A DNA stretch of 64,000 nucleotides from Opitutales bacterium (GCA_020831485.1 JAFIGG010000135.1:26158-90157); one strand, 5' to 3'; positions 1 through 8,998 are shown, counted from the first letter of the stretch. Translations and numbers: made by a program. Notes: generated by a model not told the origin, from the sequence alone.

Positions 1-186
1 CCCCTGTGCAGCAACCCGAAATCAGAGGCTTACTGTGAAAGGCCTCCTCTCTCTCGCCTCCGGCCCAAGCAAAGAACTCCTAACATCAAGAGCCAGATAC
101 AAACATTTAAGCGCGAAATACAATAAACCCCAACGGATATCCGCTATTCTTCTCCTACCTTTTTCAAAACCAACAAGACTTATACA
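1..186. other. Leader upstream of the corrinoid-protein gene
   Basis: No gene is supported here. The last bases before the corrinoid-protein start are A/T-rich and carry no clear Shine-Dalgarno sequence. I looked for a cobalamin-riboswitch B12 box, which would make sense in front of a corrinoid operon, and saw none. The window begins too close to the gene to know whether more operon members lie upstream. Confidence 0.4.
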
Positions 187-822
187 ATGAGCACACGCGA
201 AGACCTGAAAACCGCCATCATCAACGGCAAACGCAAAGATGTTAAAACAATCATCCCCGAACTCCTTGAAGCAGGCGAAACCCCAGTCGACCTTCTTGAG
301 AAAGCGATGATCCCGGCGATGAGCGCCGTGGGCGAAAAATTCAAAAACAACGAAGTTTTTGTGCCTGAGATGCTGGTCTCGGCACGGGCTATGAAGGAGG
401 GCATGAAACTGATCGAGCCCGCCTTGATCGAAGCTGGAATCAAGCCCAAGCACACCGCCATCATAGGCACCGTTGAGGGCGACCTCCACGACATCGGCAA
501 AAACCTCGTTGCCACTATGTGGAAGGGTGCTGGCTTTGAAGTAATCGACCTTGGGGTGAATGTCCCACCAGCTCAATTCGTCGATGCGATCAAGACCCAT
601 CAGCCTGCTATTGTCGGCCTTTCAGCCCTGCTGACTACCACCATGCCTTCCATGAAAACGACGGTCGCCGCTATCCGTGAGGCGGGCTTCGATACAGTCA
701 AGATCCTTATTGGTGGTGCCCCCATTACTCAAAGCTATGCTGACGAAATCGGTGCCGACGGCTATGCCCAAGACGCTGGAAGCGCCGTCGATGCCGCCAA
801 GGCAACTCTAGGTGCGGCCTAA
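187..822 (+). CDS. Methyltransferase-cognate corrinoid protein (MtaC/MtbC-like)
   Basis: Carries a cobalamin cofactor that shuttles a methyl group between a substrate-specific methyltransferase and an acceptor methyltransferase in the cytoplasm. The 211 residues match the family length. Residues 1-85 form the four-helix cap domain. Residues 88-211 are the Rossmann-like B12-binding domain, with the base-off motif D99-x-H101-x2-G104 (GDLHDIGKN), the SALLTTT stretch and the terminal GGAP loop. The ATG follows an A-rich leader. It is the first gene of a rightward cluster that also encodes two UroD-type methyltransferases and a corrinoid activase, so this protein is probably their shared carrier. 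The methyl donor cannot be read from it. Confidence 0.93.
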   Translation: MSTREDLKTAIINGKRKDVKTIIPELLEAGETPVDLLEKAMIPAMSAVGEKFKNNEVFVPEMLVSARAMKEGMKLIEPALIEAGIKPKHTAIIGTVEGDLHDIGKNLVATMWKGAGFEVIDLGVNVPPAQFVDAIKTHQPAIVGLSALLTTTMPSMKTTVAAIREAGFDTVKILIGGAPITQSYADEIGADGYAQDAGSAVDAAKATLGAA

Positions 823-897
823 GCTCAGATCGTTTTAAATGACAGAGACCTGCTCGACGCCGTAATCGTGGGCGTCAAAAAAAACAAAAAAATCGAC

Positions 898-2277
898 ATG
901 GCAACTATCTCAGGCAAACAGATTCTAATCAACGCACTCCGCTGCCAGCCCACCGAACGCACCCCATGGGTGCCATTCGTCGGAGTCCACGGCGGTGCTC
1001 TGATCGGCGTCAACGCGACCGAATACCTGCAAAACGCCGATCACATCATAGCTGGGCTCAAGGCCGCCGCAGAACGCTACAGCCCCGACGGCTTACCCGT
1101 CGTTTTTGACCTCCAGATCGAGGCGGAAATCCTCGGCTGCGACCTCGCCTGGGCTGCGGAAACACCACCCTCTGTGGCCAGCCATCCTCTGGATGAGGAC
1201 TACGACCTCTCCTCGCTGGCGGAGTTCAATGTAGGGAAAGGCCGCATTCCTCTCGTCCTAGACGCCGTGCGCCGCAGCAAAGAGGCATTCGGAGAGGAAA
1301 TAGCCCTGTATGGCCTCTTGACCGGGCCACTCACGCTTGCACTCCACCTGCGGGGCGACGACGTCCTCCTTGACATGTTCGACGAGGAAGAGGCCGTGCC
1401 TAAACTTTTCGACTACTGCGCCGATGTAGCCATCCAGATGGTCGACGCCTACATCGATGCGGGAATCGACGTTATCGGTGTAGTCGACCCCATGATCAGC
1501 CAGATTGGCCCAGAGCATTTTGAGGAGGCGGTAACCCCTGCCCTCAATAAAATCTTTGACCACATCCGAGCTCGCGGAGCTCTTTCGTCCCTCTTTGTTT
1601 GTGGCAACGCCACTCGCAACCTGGAAGTTATGTGTGCCACTACCTGCGACAATATTTCCGTCGATGAAAACGTCGGCATGGTTGAGCTGGCGCGCATCGC
1701 TCGGGCCGCTGGAAAATCCTTCGGAGGGAACCTGCAGCTCACCGTTGTTCTCCTTCTCGGCGAAACAGACGACGCAGAACGCGATACTGTGCGATGCCTC
1801 GATCAGGCAGGGGCGGGGGCAGGCTTCGTTCTGGCACCCGGCTGCGACCTGCCCTACGCCGTTAAACCGGAAAACATCGAAGCTGTGGCTGCTCTGGTAC
1901 GCGATCCTTACAAGTTAGAGGTCGCCCGTAACCTACCGGACAAGGATAAAAACGACAACTTTGATGACATCCACATCCCCGATTACTCAAAAGAACCCGC
2001 CGTTATCGTAGATGTGGTCACCCTCGACTCGGCTGGTTGCGCACCCTGCGCCTACATGGTCAAAGCCGCGCAGGAAGCTGGCAAAGCCTTTGGCCAGCCT
2101 TGCGAAATCCGTGAGCACAAAATCACTGGTCGCGACGGCCTCGGCTACATGACGAAGCTTGGCTGCACAGCTATCCCAAGCATATGTATCGACGGCAAGG
2201 AGCAATTCGCCTCTATAATACCTGCCCGCCAGGATATTGTCGACTTGCTGCAGAAGGCAACGTTGGCGAAGGTCTGA
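898..2277 (+). CDS. UroD/MtaA-family methyltransferase with fused C-terminal thioredoxin-like domain
   Basis: Expected to transfer a methyl group to or from the neighbouring corrinoid protein. Residues 1-345 are a UroD-fold barrel related to MtaA/MtbA. Residues 365-459 form a thioredoxin-like domain with a CAPC motif at 381-384. The second zinc-ligand cysteine is present (C316, APGC), but the His-x-Cys site reads F233-V-C235-G, so the usual histidine is replaced by phenylalanine. I chose the ATG at 898, behind a run of A residues; an in-frame GTG lies 30 bases upstream. It lies 75 bases downstream of the corrinoid-protein gene and is probably co-transcribed. Substrate unknown. Confidence 0.85.
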   Translation: MATISGKQILINALRCQPTERTPWVPFVGVHGGALIGVNATEYLQNADHIIAGLKAAAERYSPDGLPVVFDLQIEAEILGCDLAWAAETPPSVASHPLDEDYDLSSLAEFNVGKGRIPLVLDAVRRSKEAFGEEIALYGLLTGPLTLALHLRGDDVLLDMFDEEEAVPKLFDYCADVAIQMVDAYIDAGIDVIGVVDPMISQIGPEHFEEAVTPALNKIFDHIRARGALSSLFVCGNATRNLEVMCATTCDNISVDENVGMVELARIARAAGKSFGGNLQLTVVLLLGETDDAERDTVRCLDQAGAGAGFVLAPGCDLPYAVKPENIEAVAALVRDPYKLEVARNLPDKDKNDNFDDIHIPDYSKEPAVIVDVVTLDSAGCAPCAYMVKAAQEAGKAFGQPCEIREHKITGRDGLGYMTKLGCTAIPSICIDGKEQFASIIPARQDIVDLLQKATLAKV

Positions 2278-2351
2278 GCGATGCCTCCCGACTCACAACT
2301 CTTGATCACCGGTCTGCAGCAGCTGAGGACAGCTGCCAACAGAAGATAGGT

Positions 2352-3248
2352 ATGCCTTCAAAAAAGATCCCCGTCATTCTTGTCACCGGCTTCCTTGGCA
2401 GCGGCAAGACCACCCTCCTGCGCCGTCTCGCCGAAATGCACCGGGACTGGCGGATGGTCTTTCTGGTCAATGAATTCGCCAAAACAGATATCGACGGCGA
2501 GAAGCTGGCCGCCACCGGATCCAAGACACTGAGTGTGGTTGGCGGCAGCCTCTTTTGCGAATGCAAGGCAGGAGATTTCCTTAAGATCATGCAGGAAGAG
2601 GTGCTGGGTTGTCACCGCACAAGCCCTCTCGATGCAGTTTTGATCGAAACCAGCGGTACCGCCAACCCCGAGGCCATTGGCCAATTGATGGCCAACCACG
2701 GGCTGGCCTCCAATTTCGAACTGCGCTCAATCGTCACAGTCGTCGCACCAGCGAAACTGCCAAAACTAATGGGTAATCTGCCCGTCGTGGAAGCCCAACT
2801 TCGTTCAAGCGACTTGATCGTGATCAACAAGACTGACACCGTTGCTGCCGCTACTCTGGATTGTATCGAGACTACGATCCGACAGCGAAACGCCGAAGCC
2901 AATATTGTCCGGGCTGAATTCTGCAAGTTTGACTTTTTTCTCCCGGAGAAGCGTCCAGTCGCGCCCAGCAACGATCTTTCGACCTGCGAGGCAAACCCCT
3001 TCACGACGGCGGAAGTAGAATGGCCAAAGGATCGCCCCCTCAACGAAGCACGTGCGTGGCTTGCCTCATTACCCGAAACCATTCTCAGGATCAAAGGCCG
3101 TATCCGAACCCCGGAAGGCGACTGGCACGTCGAACGCACCGTCGATTCCCTCAACATTGAGCCGGCGCCACCCGGCCCTACCCGCCTGGTCCTTATCGCC
3201 CACGACGACGACGAAAAAGATTTATTCAGTATCTTGCGTCCATCTTGA
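2352..3248 (+). CDS. CobW/COG0523-family GTPase
   Basis: G3E-family P-loop GTPase of about 298 residues. Relatives act as metallochaperones for cobalt/cobalamin or zinc enzymes. The Walker A motif GFLGSGKTT lies at residues 13-21, the switch region ETSGTANPE at 99-107, and the guanine-specificity motif NKTD is present. The usual metal-binding CxCC signature is altered to C69-E-C71, preceded by GGSLF. The C-terminal domain is short. The ATG at 2352 was preferred because the conserved domain begins at once; the frame stays open further upstream but overlaps the previous gene. In this cluster it probably supports cobalamin loading or the zinc site of the methyltransferases. Confidence 0.85.
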   Translation: MPSKKIPVILVTGFLGSGKTTLLRRLAEMHRDWRMVFLVNEFAKTDIDGEKLAATGSKTLSVVGGSLFCECKAGDFLKIMQEEVLGCHRTSPLDAVLIETSGTANPEAIGQLMANHGLASNFELRSIVTVVAPAKLPKLMGNLPVVEAQLRSSDLIVINKTDTVAAATLDCIETTIRQRNAEANIVRAEFCKFDFFLPEKRPVAPSNDLSTCEANPFTTAEVEWPKDRPLNEARAWLASLPETILRIKGRIRTPEGDWHVERTVDSLNIEPAPPGPTRLVLIAHDDDEKDLFSILRPS

Positions 3249-3264
3249 TTCATCCTTCCCTCAA

Positions 3265-3990
3265 ATGCCCTCATCCTACGCGATTCTGGCCTGCGACGTC
3301 TTCCGGGAAGAGCTTGAAGAGCTTTGCAGACGTACGCCCACCTGCAAAGCCCTTCGTTTCCTTGAAATGGGTTTGCACGATCAGCCCAAACTGCTGCGCG
3401 AGCGCATTCAGGAAGCCCTGTCTCAAATCGAGGCCGACCCAAGCGTCGAGGCCATCGCCCTTGCTTACGGGCGCTGCGGCAACGGCCTCATCGGCGTCAC
3501 CGCTGGACGCTGCCCACTCATTCTCCCGCAAGCTCACGATTGCATCTCCATCCTCCTGGGTGGTACCGAGCGCCATGCTGCAATTCTGAAGGAAAATCCC
3601 GGCACATACTTCTACTCTCCCGGCTGGGTCCGCGAGAAACGCGTACCAGGCCCCGACCGCGAGGAGTGGCTGCGCAATCTTTACGCCGATCGCTATCCGG
3701 ATGACAATGAGATGATTGACGATCTTGTCGAAGCGGACGCCGAAACCTTTGCCCACCACAACTGTGCCGCCTACGTTGCCGTCACCGATAACCCGACCGC
3801 CCGCGACTACTGTCGGAACTGTGCCCGTCACCTCGGCTGGAACCACCGGGAGCTTGACGGCGACCCCGGATTTCTCAACGCGCTCGTCCATGCGCAGTGG
3901 GACGATTCCCGTTTCCTTCACATCTCTCCGGGGCACCGCATCGCAGCCAACGGGGAGGGCCGTCTCTATGCCCAAGGCCACCGCCCATGA
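3265..3990 (+). CDS. DUF1638 domain protein
   Basis: A 241-residue protein of the DUF1638 family, whose biochemical role is not established. Recognisable segments are the N-terminal ILACDVF, a central YGRCGNG motif and an HDCISILLGG stretch with conserved cysteine and histidine residues. DUF1638 genes are commonly found next to corrinoid methyltransferases and RACo-type activases, as here, which implies a part in methyl transfer or cofactor handling. Its stop overlaps the next start as ATGA, so the two genes are probably translationally coupled. Start chosen at the first ATG after the CobW gene. A longer upstream in-frame extension overlaps CobW and was rejected. Confidence 0.85.
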   Translation: MPSSYAILACDVFREELEELCRRTPTCKALRFLEMGLHDQPKLLRERIQEALSQIEADPSVEAIALAYGRCGNGLIGVTAGRCPLILPQAHDCISILLGGTERHAAILKENPGTYFYSPGWVREKRVPGPDREEWLRNLYADRYPDDNEMIDDLVEADAETFAHHNCAAYVAVTDNPTARDYCRNCARHLGWNHRELDGDPGFLNALVHAQWDDSRFLHISPGHRIAANGEGRLYAQGHRP

Positions 3991-5528
3991 TTCGCATTGA
4001 AAAACCCGACGGTGGCAGCATCGAACGCCCGCGCCCGCAAGACCCCTCGCAGCTCCTGACGAACTGGCTGGAACAACAGCAGATCCCACTCAACACCCGT
4101 TGTGGCGGACGCGGCTTCTGCCAGGGCTGTCTGGTCGAGATCGAGGGCATTACCCTGCGTGCCTGCCAGACGGATTGCCAATCAATTTCTTCGATCCGCA
4201 TACCCACCTCCTCTCTGCGCGACCACAGCCTTAGCGGAGTCAGCATTTTTGAAATCGACGGCCCGGCTCCACAATCCCTTCCGCGTCCGGGACTTGGTCT
4301 CGCCCTCGACATCGGAACCACTACAGTGGCCGCTGCTCTTTGGGACCTGAAGAATGGGGTATGCCTTGCTCATGGAGCCCTCGCAAACGAACAGCGTCGC
4401 TATGGAGACAACGTCCTCAGCCGTATCGATCACGCCGTGAGCATGGGCGGGGGCAGCGCAAAACTTCAGTCCGCCCTCATCGATGAAACCATCCAACCCC
4501 TCATCGACCGGCTCTGCCGCCAAGCCAGTCGCTGCTCTGAGGAGATTGCCGAAGCCGTCGCAGCAGGCAATACCGTCATGCTCCACAGCCTCGCTGGCTC
4601 CAGTCTGTCTGGTTTTGCAGCCTATCCTTTTAAGCCTGAATTTCTGACAGCCCGGACACTTTCTGCCCGCAGTCTGGGACTGGACGCGGATTTCTCTATT
4701 CTCTGCGGACACAACCTTGGCCCTTTTGTTGGTGCCGATATTGCCCTCGGGGCCTACGCCTGCGGGATGACATCCAAAAGTGAAACCGCCCTTCTGATCG
4801 ACTTCGGTACGAACGGGGAGATTCTCCTAAAACATCCCGGCGGGACCCTGGCCACCGCAACCGCAGCCGGACCTGCTTTCGAGGGTGGGCGCCTTCGATA
4901 CGGTGCTCCCGCCCACGACGGGGTTGTCTCCGCACTTCAACGCCAACCCCAAAGCTGGCAGATCAGTATCTGCGGAGGCGGCAAGGCCTCAGCCAAAACC
5001 CGTGCCCTCTCTGGTGCCGCCTACATCGACTTCCTTGCACTGGCTTTGCGCGACGGTATTCTTTCCCCTATGGGCCGGATGAATCCGCAACACCCAGAGG
5101 TCAAACCAGTCGGCACAGCAGACCAAAATGGCTACGGAGTCGCCGTCACCAGCAGGATCTCCGTCACTGAAACCGATGTGGCCGAGTTAATACAGGCTAA
5201 GGCCGCCATAGCCGCCGGAGTCACGACCCTGCTTGAAGTCGCAGGCTTAAGTGTAAACGCCATCCAAACCCTCTACATTGCCGGCGGCTTTGGCTACCAT
5301 CTCAACATCGCTCACGCTATCGCCATTGGAATGCTACCCAATCTTTCCGCCGAGCGCATCAAAATTATCGGTAACGCCTCCCTCGGAGGCGCCTCCCGCC
5401 TTCTGCAAACGCAAGACGACACTGACCTTCAAGACCTCGCCGCGCATACCAGGGTCATCGAACTCAACCAGATCAACTCCTTCGAAGATCACTTCATCGA
5501 CGCCATGCCACTCCAACCCACGAATTAA
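3987..5528 (+). CDS. Corrinoid-protein reductive activase (RACo-like, DUF4445)
   Basis: Re-reduces Co(II) corrinoid that has been oxidatively inactivated, using ATP hydrolysis and a [2Fe-2S] cluster. The N-terminal ferredoxin-like domain holds the cluster ligands C39, C45, C48 (CGGRGFCQGC) and C60. The C-terminal part is an ASKHA ATPase with the phosphate loops ALDIGTTT and DFGTNGE. At 513 residues it is shorter than acetogen RACo, which usually exceeds 600 residues, so the linker domain is probably reduced. The start overlaps the DUF1638 stop. Its presence is strong evidence that the corrinoid protein works catalytically in methyl transfer. Confidence 0.9.
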   Translation: MIRIEKPDGGSIERPRPQDPSQLLTNWLEQQQIPLNTRCGGRGFCQGCLVEIEGITLRACQTDCQSISSIRIPTSSLRDHSLSGVSIFEIDGPAPQSLPRPGLGLALDIGTTTVAAALWDLKNGVCLAHGALANEQRRYGDNVLSRIDHAVSMGGGSAKLQSALIDETIQPLIDRLCRQASRCSEEIAEAVAAGNTVMLHSLAGSSLSGFAAYPFKPEFLTARTLSARSLGLDADFSILCGHNLGPFVGADIALGAYACGMTSKSETALLIDFGTNGEILLKHPGGTLATATAAGPAFEGGRLRYGAPAHDGVVSALQRQPQSWQISICGGGKASAKTRALSGAAYIDFLALALRDGILSPMGRMNPQHPEVKPVGTADQNGYGVAVTSRISVTETDVAELIQAKAAIAAGVTTLLEVAGLSVNAIQTLYIAGGFGYHLNIAHAIAIGMLPNLSAERIKIIGNASLGGASRLLQTQDDTDLQDLAAHTRVIELNQINSFEDHFIDAMPLQPTN

Positions 5529-5550
5529 TCCACCCTTTAACTTTTTAAAA

Positions 5551-6609
5551 ATGAAGCCAAAAGAACGCATCCTCCACACCCTCAACCGTATACCCACCGA
5601 CCGACCGCCAGTAGATGTCTGGCTGACTCCGGAAGTCCTCCAAGACTTGCGTCGCCACACCGGCATTGAGGACGAACTGACACTCTACCAGAAACTTGGC
5701 GTCGATAAGATCGTCTGGATCTTCCCCGGCTATCAGACCGCCAGCTACGACCCCAACCACAGCCAGGGTCGCGATCCCTGGGGCGTGCCAACAGTGCAGG
5801 TGCAGTCTGGGGCCGCGACCTATCAGGAATATGGTGATCCGCCTCTCGGTGAAATGGATGAAGTCGAGGAAATGCAATCCTACCCACTCTGGCCCGATGC
5901 AGACAGCTTCAATTACAAGGCAGCCCGCGAGGCCGCCGAGCGTGCCCGCCGCTTTGACTTTGCTACTATCGGGCCATGGGTCTCTCACTTCGAGATATAC
6001 TGCCATCTTCGGGGCATGGAAAACGCCCTTATGGATACCGTAGCGGAGGAGGAATTCCTCACGGCTACCCTGGACCGCATCGAATCTATCCAGACCGCGA
6101 TGATGGAGCGCTACTTTTCCGAACTGGGTGACCTTGTCGACATGCTCTTCATTTCCGATGATCTCGGAACCCAGGAGAGCCAGCTCATTTCCGTCCCGAC
6201 CTTTCAAAAGCACCTCAAACCGCGCCTGCGCCGATGGTGCGACCTCGCACACCGCCACGGCAAAAAAGTACTCTTTCACACCGACGGCTCTTCCCGCGCC
6301 TTCCTGCCCGACTTGTTTGATGCAGGGGTCGATGTCCTCAACCCAATCCAGCACGTCTGCCCAGGCATGGAACGCGCTCAACTCAAAGCGGATTTTGGTG
6401 ACGCCTTCATCTTCCACGGCGGCATAGAAAACCAATCAATTCTCCCCCGTGGAACGCCCGAACAAGTCCGCAGGGAAGTTCACTCTTGTCTGGACACCCT
6501 CGGCGCAGGCGGCGGCTACATTCCCAGCTCCTGTCACAATATTCAGGCTGGCACTCCAGTCGAAAACGTTCTTGCCATGATCGAAGCCGTACACAACTAC
6601 GACTCCTGA
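5551..6609 (+). CDS. UroD-family methyltransferase
   Basis: A 352-residue UroD-fold protein, second of three in this cluster. The catalytic region reads HTDG at 243-246 and SSCHNIQ with C328, a pattern typical of the UroD-like methyltransferase clade in which the first zinc cysteine is aspartate. It probably acts on a methylated substrate and delivers the methyl group to the corrinoid protein (the MT-I role). The ATG follows CTTTTTAAAA with no Shine-Dalgarno. It is the last gene of the rightward corrinoid operon; the next gene converges on it. Substrate cannot be deduced. Confidence 0.85.
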   Translation: MKPKERILHTLNRIPTDRPPVDVWLTPEVLQDLRRHTGIEDELTLYQKLGVDKIVWIFPGYQTASYDPNHSQGRDPWGVPTVQVQSGAATYQEYGDPPLGEMDEVEEMQSYPLWPDADSFNYKAAREAAERARRFDFATIGPWVSHFEIYCHLRGMENALMDTVAEEEFLTATLDRIESIQTAMMERYFSELGDLVDMLFISDDLGTQESQLISVPTFQKHLKPRLRRWCDLAHRHGKKVLFHTDGSSRAFLPDLFDAGVDVLNPIQHVCPGMERAQLKADFGDAFIFHGGIENQSILPRGTPEQVRREVHSCLDTLGAGGGYIPSSCHNIQAGTPVENVLAMIEAVHNYDS

Positions 6610-6639
6610 AAATGGTTTGCAGCATTTCCACCAGTGGCC

Positions 6640-7494
6640 TTACCCTCGCAATACCTTGCTCCGATACTCACGGGGAGTGCAGCTATAGGCTTCACGGAAA
6701 CGACGGTTAAAATTTGAGAGGTTATTAAAACCACACGCAAAGGCGATCTCCGTTACCGTTGCAGAAGTCTCAACCAGAAGACGGCAAGCCTGCCCCAAAC
6801 GCACCTCATTAAGAAAAGCTGAAAAGGTTTTTCTAGTGTTAGCACGAAACAAGCGACTGAAATAGGCCGGAGCCAGACCGACCGACCGAGCCATGTCTAC
6901 GTGCGTGATCGCTTCGGCGTAGTGCCTCCGAATGAAACTGCACGCCCTGCCAATGGACTCTGGCACTTCTGCAGGTGCGCTCGTACTATACAATTCGCTG
7001 GCCAGTTCATGAACTTCGCAATCGCTCAACAAAATATCTATCAGCTCAATAAAGGCACGCCAGCGGTGCAACATTGTCCGCTCCCGGATTGCCGCAAGGC
7101 ATGCACCCGCCCGGGCGGAGACAGCCAAGCTAAAAGACAATCCCCGCTCCGCACGCGCAAGAAGCTGCCGGAAACCTTCAAACTCGGGCATCTGCGCCAA
7201 GCTCACTAAATTGCCCTCAAGCGTGAATTGCAACACCTCGGCACGGGCACGCCCGCTACCCGCTTTTCCATTTCGGTAAACATGGGGCAGATTGGCTCCA
7301 ATCAAACACAGATCCCCCGGTTGAAAAGGCGCAACGTGATCCCCGATCATGCGCTCGCCCTCGCTTTCCAAAATATAGGTAAGCTCTATTTCGGGGTGAA
7401 AATGGAGCGGGTGGTCAAAGCTTGGTAAATCAATTAAACGAGTGACAAAACTAGAGCTTATCACTGGCTCAATTAGCTCAAGGGAAGGGCGCAT
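6640..7494 (-). CDS. AraC-family transcriptional regulator
   Basis: A 284-residue regulator. Residues 1-150 form a cupin-like sensing domain (note FDHPLHFHPEIEL near the start), and residues 180-284 contain two AraC helix-turn-helix motifs ending in the family signature FNNLSNFNRRFREA. It is transcribed away from the UroD-ferredoxin-P450-symporter-sulfatase genes across a 105-base gap, so it is the likely activator of that set, sensing a sugar or a related metabolite. Its 3' end converges on the corrinoid operon with 30 bases between the stops. Confidence 0.92.
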   Translation of the reverse strand: MRPSLELIEPVISSSFVTRLIDLPSFDHPLHFHPEIELTYILESEGERMIGDHVAPFQPGDLCLIGANLPHVYRNGKAGSGRARAEVLQFTLEGNLVSLAQMPEFEGFRQLLARAERGLSFSLAVSARAGACLAAIRERTMLHRWRAFIELIDILLSDCEVHELASELYSTSAPAEVPESIGRACSFIRRHYAEAITHVDMARSVGLAPAYFSRLFRANTRKTFSAFLNEVRLGQACRLLVETSATVTEIAFACGFNNLSNFNRRFREAYSCTPREYRSKVLRG

Positions 7495-7529
7495 ACTTAA
7501 GATGGATTACACTTCATAAAAAAGTCAAT

Positions 7530-7543
7530 AAAGTATCAGTAAA
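7530..7543 (+). promoter_or_regulatory. Possible shared upstream motif, copy 1
   Basis: AAAGTATCAGTAAA lies 57 bases before the UroD gene start, in the gap shared with the divergent AraC gene. A near-identical sequence (one mismatch in 14) lies just before the ferredoxin start. It could be an AraC half-site or coincidence; only these two copies were noticed. Confidence 0.25.
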
Positions 7544-7599
7544 AGCCAATTCAAGAACAGAATCCTACTGGAATCTTTGCGACAATTTCTTTCCCTAAT

Positions 7600-8616
7600 A
7601 TGACCCCTAAAGAACGCTACCTCAACACCCTGCAGGGAAAGCCCTGCGATTGCCTACCCCGCGTGCCCATACTCATGCAGTTTGCTGCCGAATACATTGG
7701 CTCGAACTACGGTGCCTTTGCTGCCGACTACCGGATTCTGGCGGAAGCCAACTACCGCTGCGCCAAAGACTTCGATTTTGACCAGCTCAGCGCCATTTCC
7801 GATCCCTACCGGGAAACCGCCGGATTCGGCGGCATTACCACTTTTGTTGAGGACGGTGTGCCGCGCTGCTCTGGGCCATTGGAAGGCGATGACGACATAG
7901 ACGTATCAAAGCTTCCCCGGCCGGATCCTCTCCAATGCGATCGCATGCGAGATCGCATTGAGGGGGTTCGGGAGATGCATCGACTCGCAGGCGAAACCCA
8001 CTCGATCATGGGTTGGGTAGAGGGGCCTGCTGCAGAGGCAGCCGATCTGCGGGGACTCTCCAACTTTTTCATGGACCTGCTTGATGACAAGGAGGGCGTC
8101 GATGCGTTAATGGAGCGGACTACCGACAACGCAATTCACTTCGCACACGCCCAAATCGAGGCAGGAGCTGACACTGTCGGCATCGGCGAGGCCATGGCCA
8201 GCCAGGTCTCTGCCGAAACCTATGCTGAATTAATTCTACCTTACACGGACCGCCTGGTCCGTGCCATTCGCGAACGGGGGGCCTTCGTCAAACTCCACGT
8301 ATGCGGCAATATAACGCACCTGCTCCCGCACTTCCGAACCATGCCTATCAACATCCTTGACCTCGACCATCTTGTTGATACCTCGACCGCCCGCCAACTG
8401 ATTGGACCCGGGATCACCCTTTGCACCAATCTGGACCCGTCGGGTCTCGTTTGCCATGGCAATCCAGAGACAATTCGAGCTGCAGTCTTGAAAGCCGTCA
8501 GCCGCCTGGGCAACCCTTGCATGATTAACGCAGGCTGTGAGATTCCATCCGGCACCCCGGAGGAAAACCTCCGTGCGCTCTGCACCCCTGTTCCCTGGAA
8601 ACCGAATCCAGCTTAG
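7600..8616 (+). CDS. MtaA-like UroD-family methyltransferase
   Basis: A 338-residue UroD-fold methyltransferase, third in the window. It has the complete zinc site of MtaA-type enzymes: H233-V-C235-G and C313 in NAGCEIPSGTP. This makes it the best candidate here for the enzyme that activates a thiol or other acceptor, or demethylates a substrate with a corrinoid partner. It begins the operon driven away from the AraC gene and is followed by ferredoxin and P450. Pairing a corrinoid-type methyltransferase with a P450 system is unusual. Confidence 0.85.
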   Translation: MTPKERYLNTLQGKPCDCLPRVPILMQFAAEYIGSNYGAFAADYRILAEANYRCAKDFDFDQLSAISDPYRETAGFGGITTFVEDGVPRCSGPLEGDDDIDVSKLPRPDPLQCDRMRDRIEGVREMHRLAGETHSIMGWVEGPAAEAADLRGLSNFFMDLLDDKEGVDALMERTTDNAIHFAHAQIEAGADTVGIGEAMASQVSAETYAELILPYTDRLVRAIRERGAFVKLHVCGNITHLLPHFRTMPINILDLDHLVDTSTARQLIGPGITLCTNLDPSGLVCHGNPETIRAAVLKAVSRLGNPCMINAGCEIPSGTPEENLRALCTPVPWKPNPA

Positions 8617-8652
8617 ATTTTCAATTTCTTTTAACTAAAAATCCGATACTAA

Positions 8653-8666
8653 AAAGTTTCAGTAAA
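8653..8666 (+). promoter_or_regulatory. Possible shared upstream motif, copy 2
   Basis: AAAGTTTCAGTAAA, 7 bases before the ferredoxin start. It differs by one base from the copy in the AraC/UroD intergenic gap. At this distance it could overlap the translation-initiation region, so a regulatory role is only a guess. Confidence 0.2.
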
Positions 8667-8673
8667 TTCCACC

Positions 8674-8988
8674 ATGCCAAAGGTTACCCTTATAACTCCA
8701 AGCAAAGAAAAAGTCATTCTCGAAGACGCGATAGGCACGCTCATGGAAGCGGCTCTTGATGCTGATGTAGAAGGCATTGACGGTGATTGCGGGGGCGTCT
8801 GCTCCTGCTCCACTTGCCACGTTCACGTCGCACCAGAATGGGTCGAGCGGGTTGGCCCCCCGAACGATGCCGAGGCGGACACCCTAGAGTTCGATGAACG
8901 CACCAATTCGCGCAGCCGTCTGAGCTGCCAAATAGAACTTAAAGACGAACTGGATGGTATGGTCGTCGAAATTCCCAATTCCCAGTAA
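8674..8988 (+). CDS. [2Fe-2S] ferredoxin, adrenodoxin/putidaredoxin type
   Basis: Small electron carrier of 104 residues. Cluster ligands are C39, C45, C48 and C85, spaced C-x5-C-x2-C-x36-C as in adrenodoxin and putidaredoxin; an extra cysteine, C43, sits within the loop. This class delivers electrons to cytochromes P450, and the P450 gene begins 10 bases after its stop. No ferredoxin reductase gene lies in this operon, so the reductase must be elsewhere. The NqrF-like reductase in the window is fused to another oxygenase. Confidence 0.93.
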   Translation: MPKVTLITPSKEKVILEDAIGTLMEAALDADVEGIDGDCGGVCSCSTCHVHVAPEWVERVGPPNDAEADTLEFDERTNSRSRLSCQIELKDELDGMVVEIPNSQ

Positions 8989-8998
8989 TTCGCAATCC

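Noticed and set aside
1..186. Cobalamin riboswitch before the corrinoid operon
   Set aside because: No B12-box-like sequence is visible and the leader is short and cut by the window edge.
22..600. A 192-codon minus-strand open frame over the corrinoid protein gene
   Set aside because: The plus-strand frame has the full B12-binding motif set; the minus frame is a composition shadow without recognisable domains.
2184..2351. Possible 56-residue N-terminal extension of the CobW GTPase
   Set aside because: It overlaps the 3' end of the methyltransferase gene in another frame and the conserved domain begins at the later ATG.
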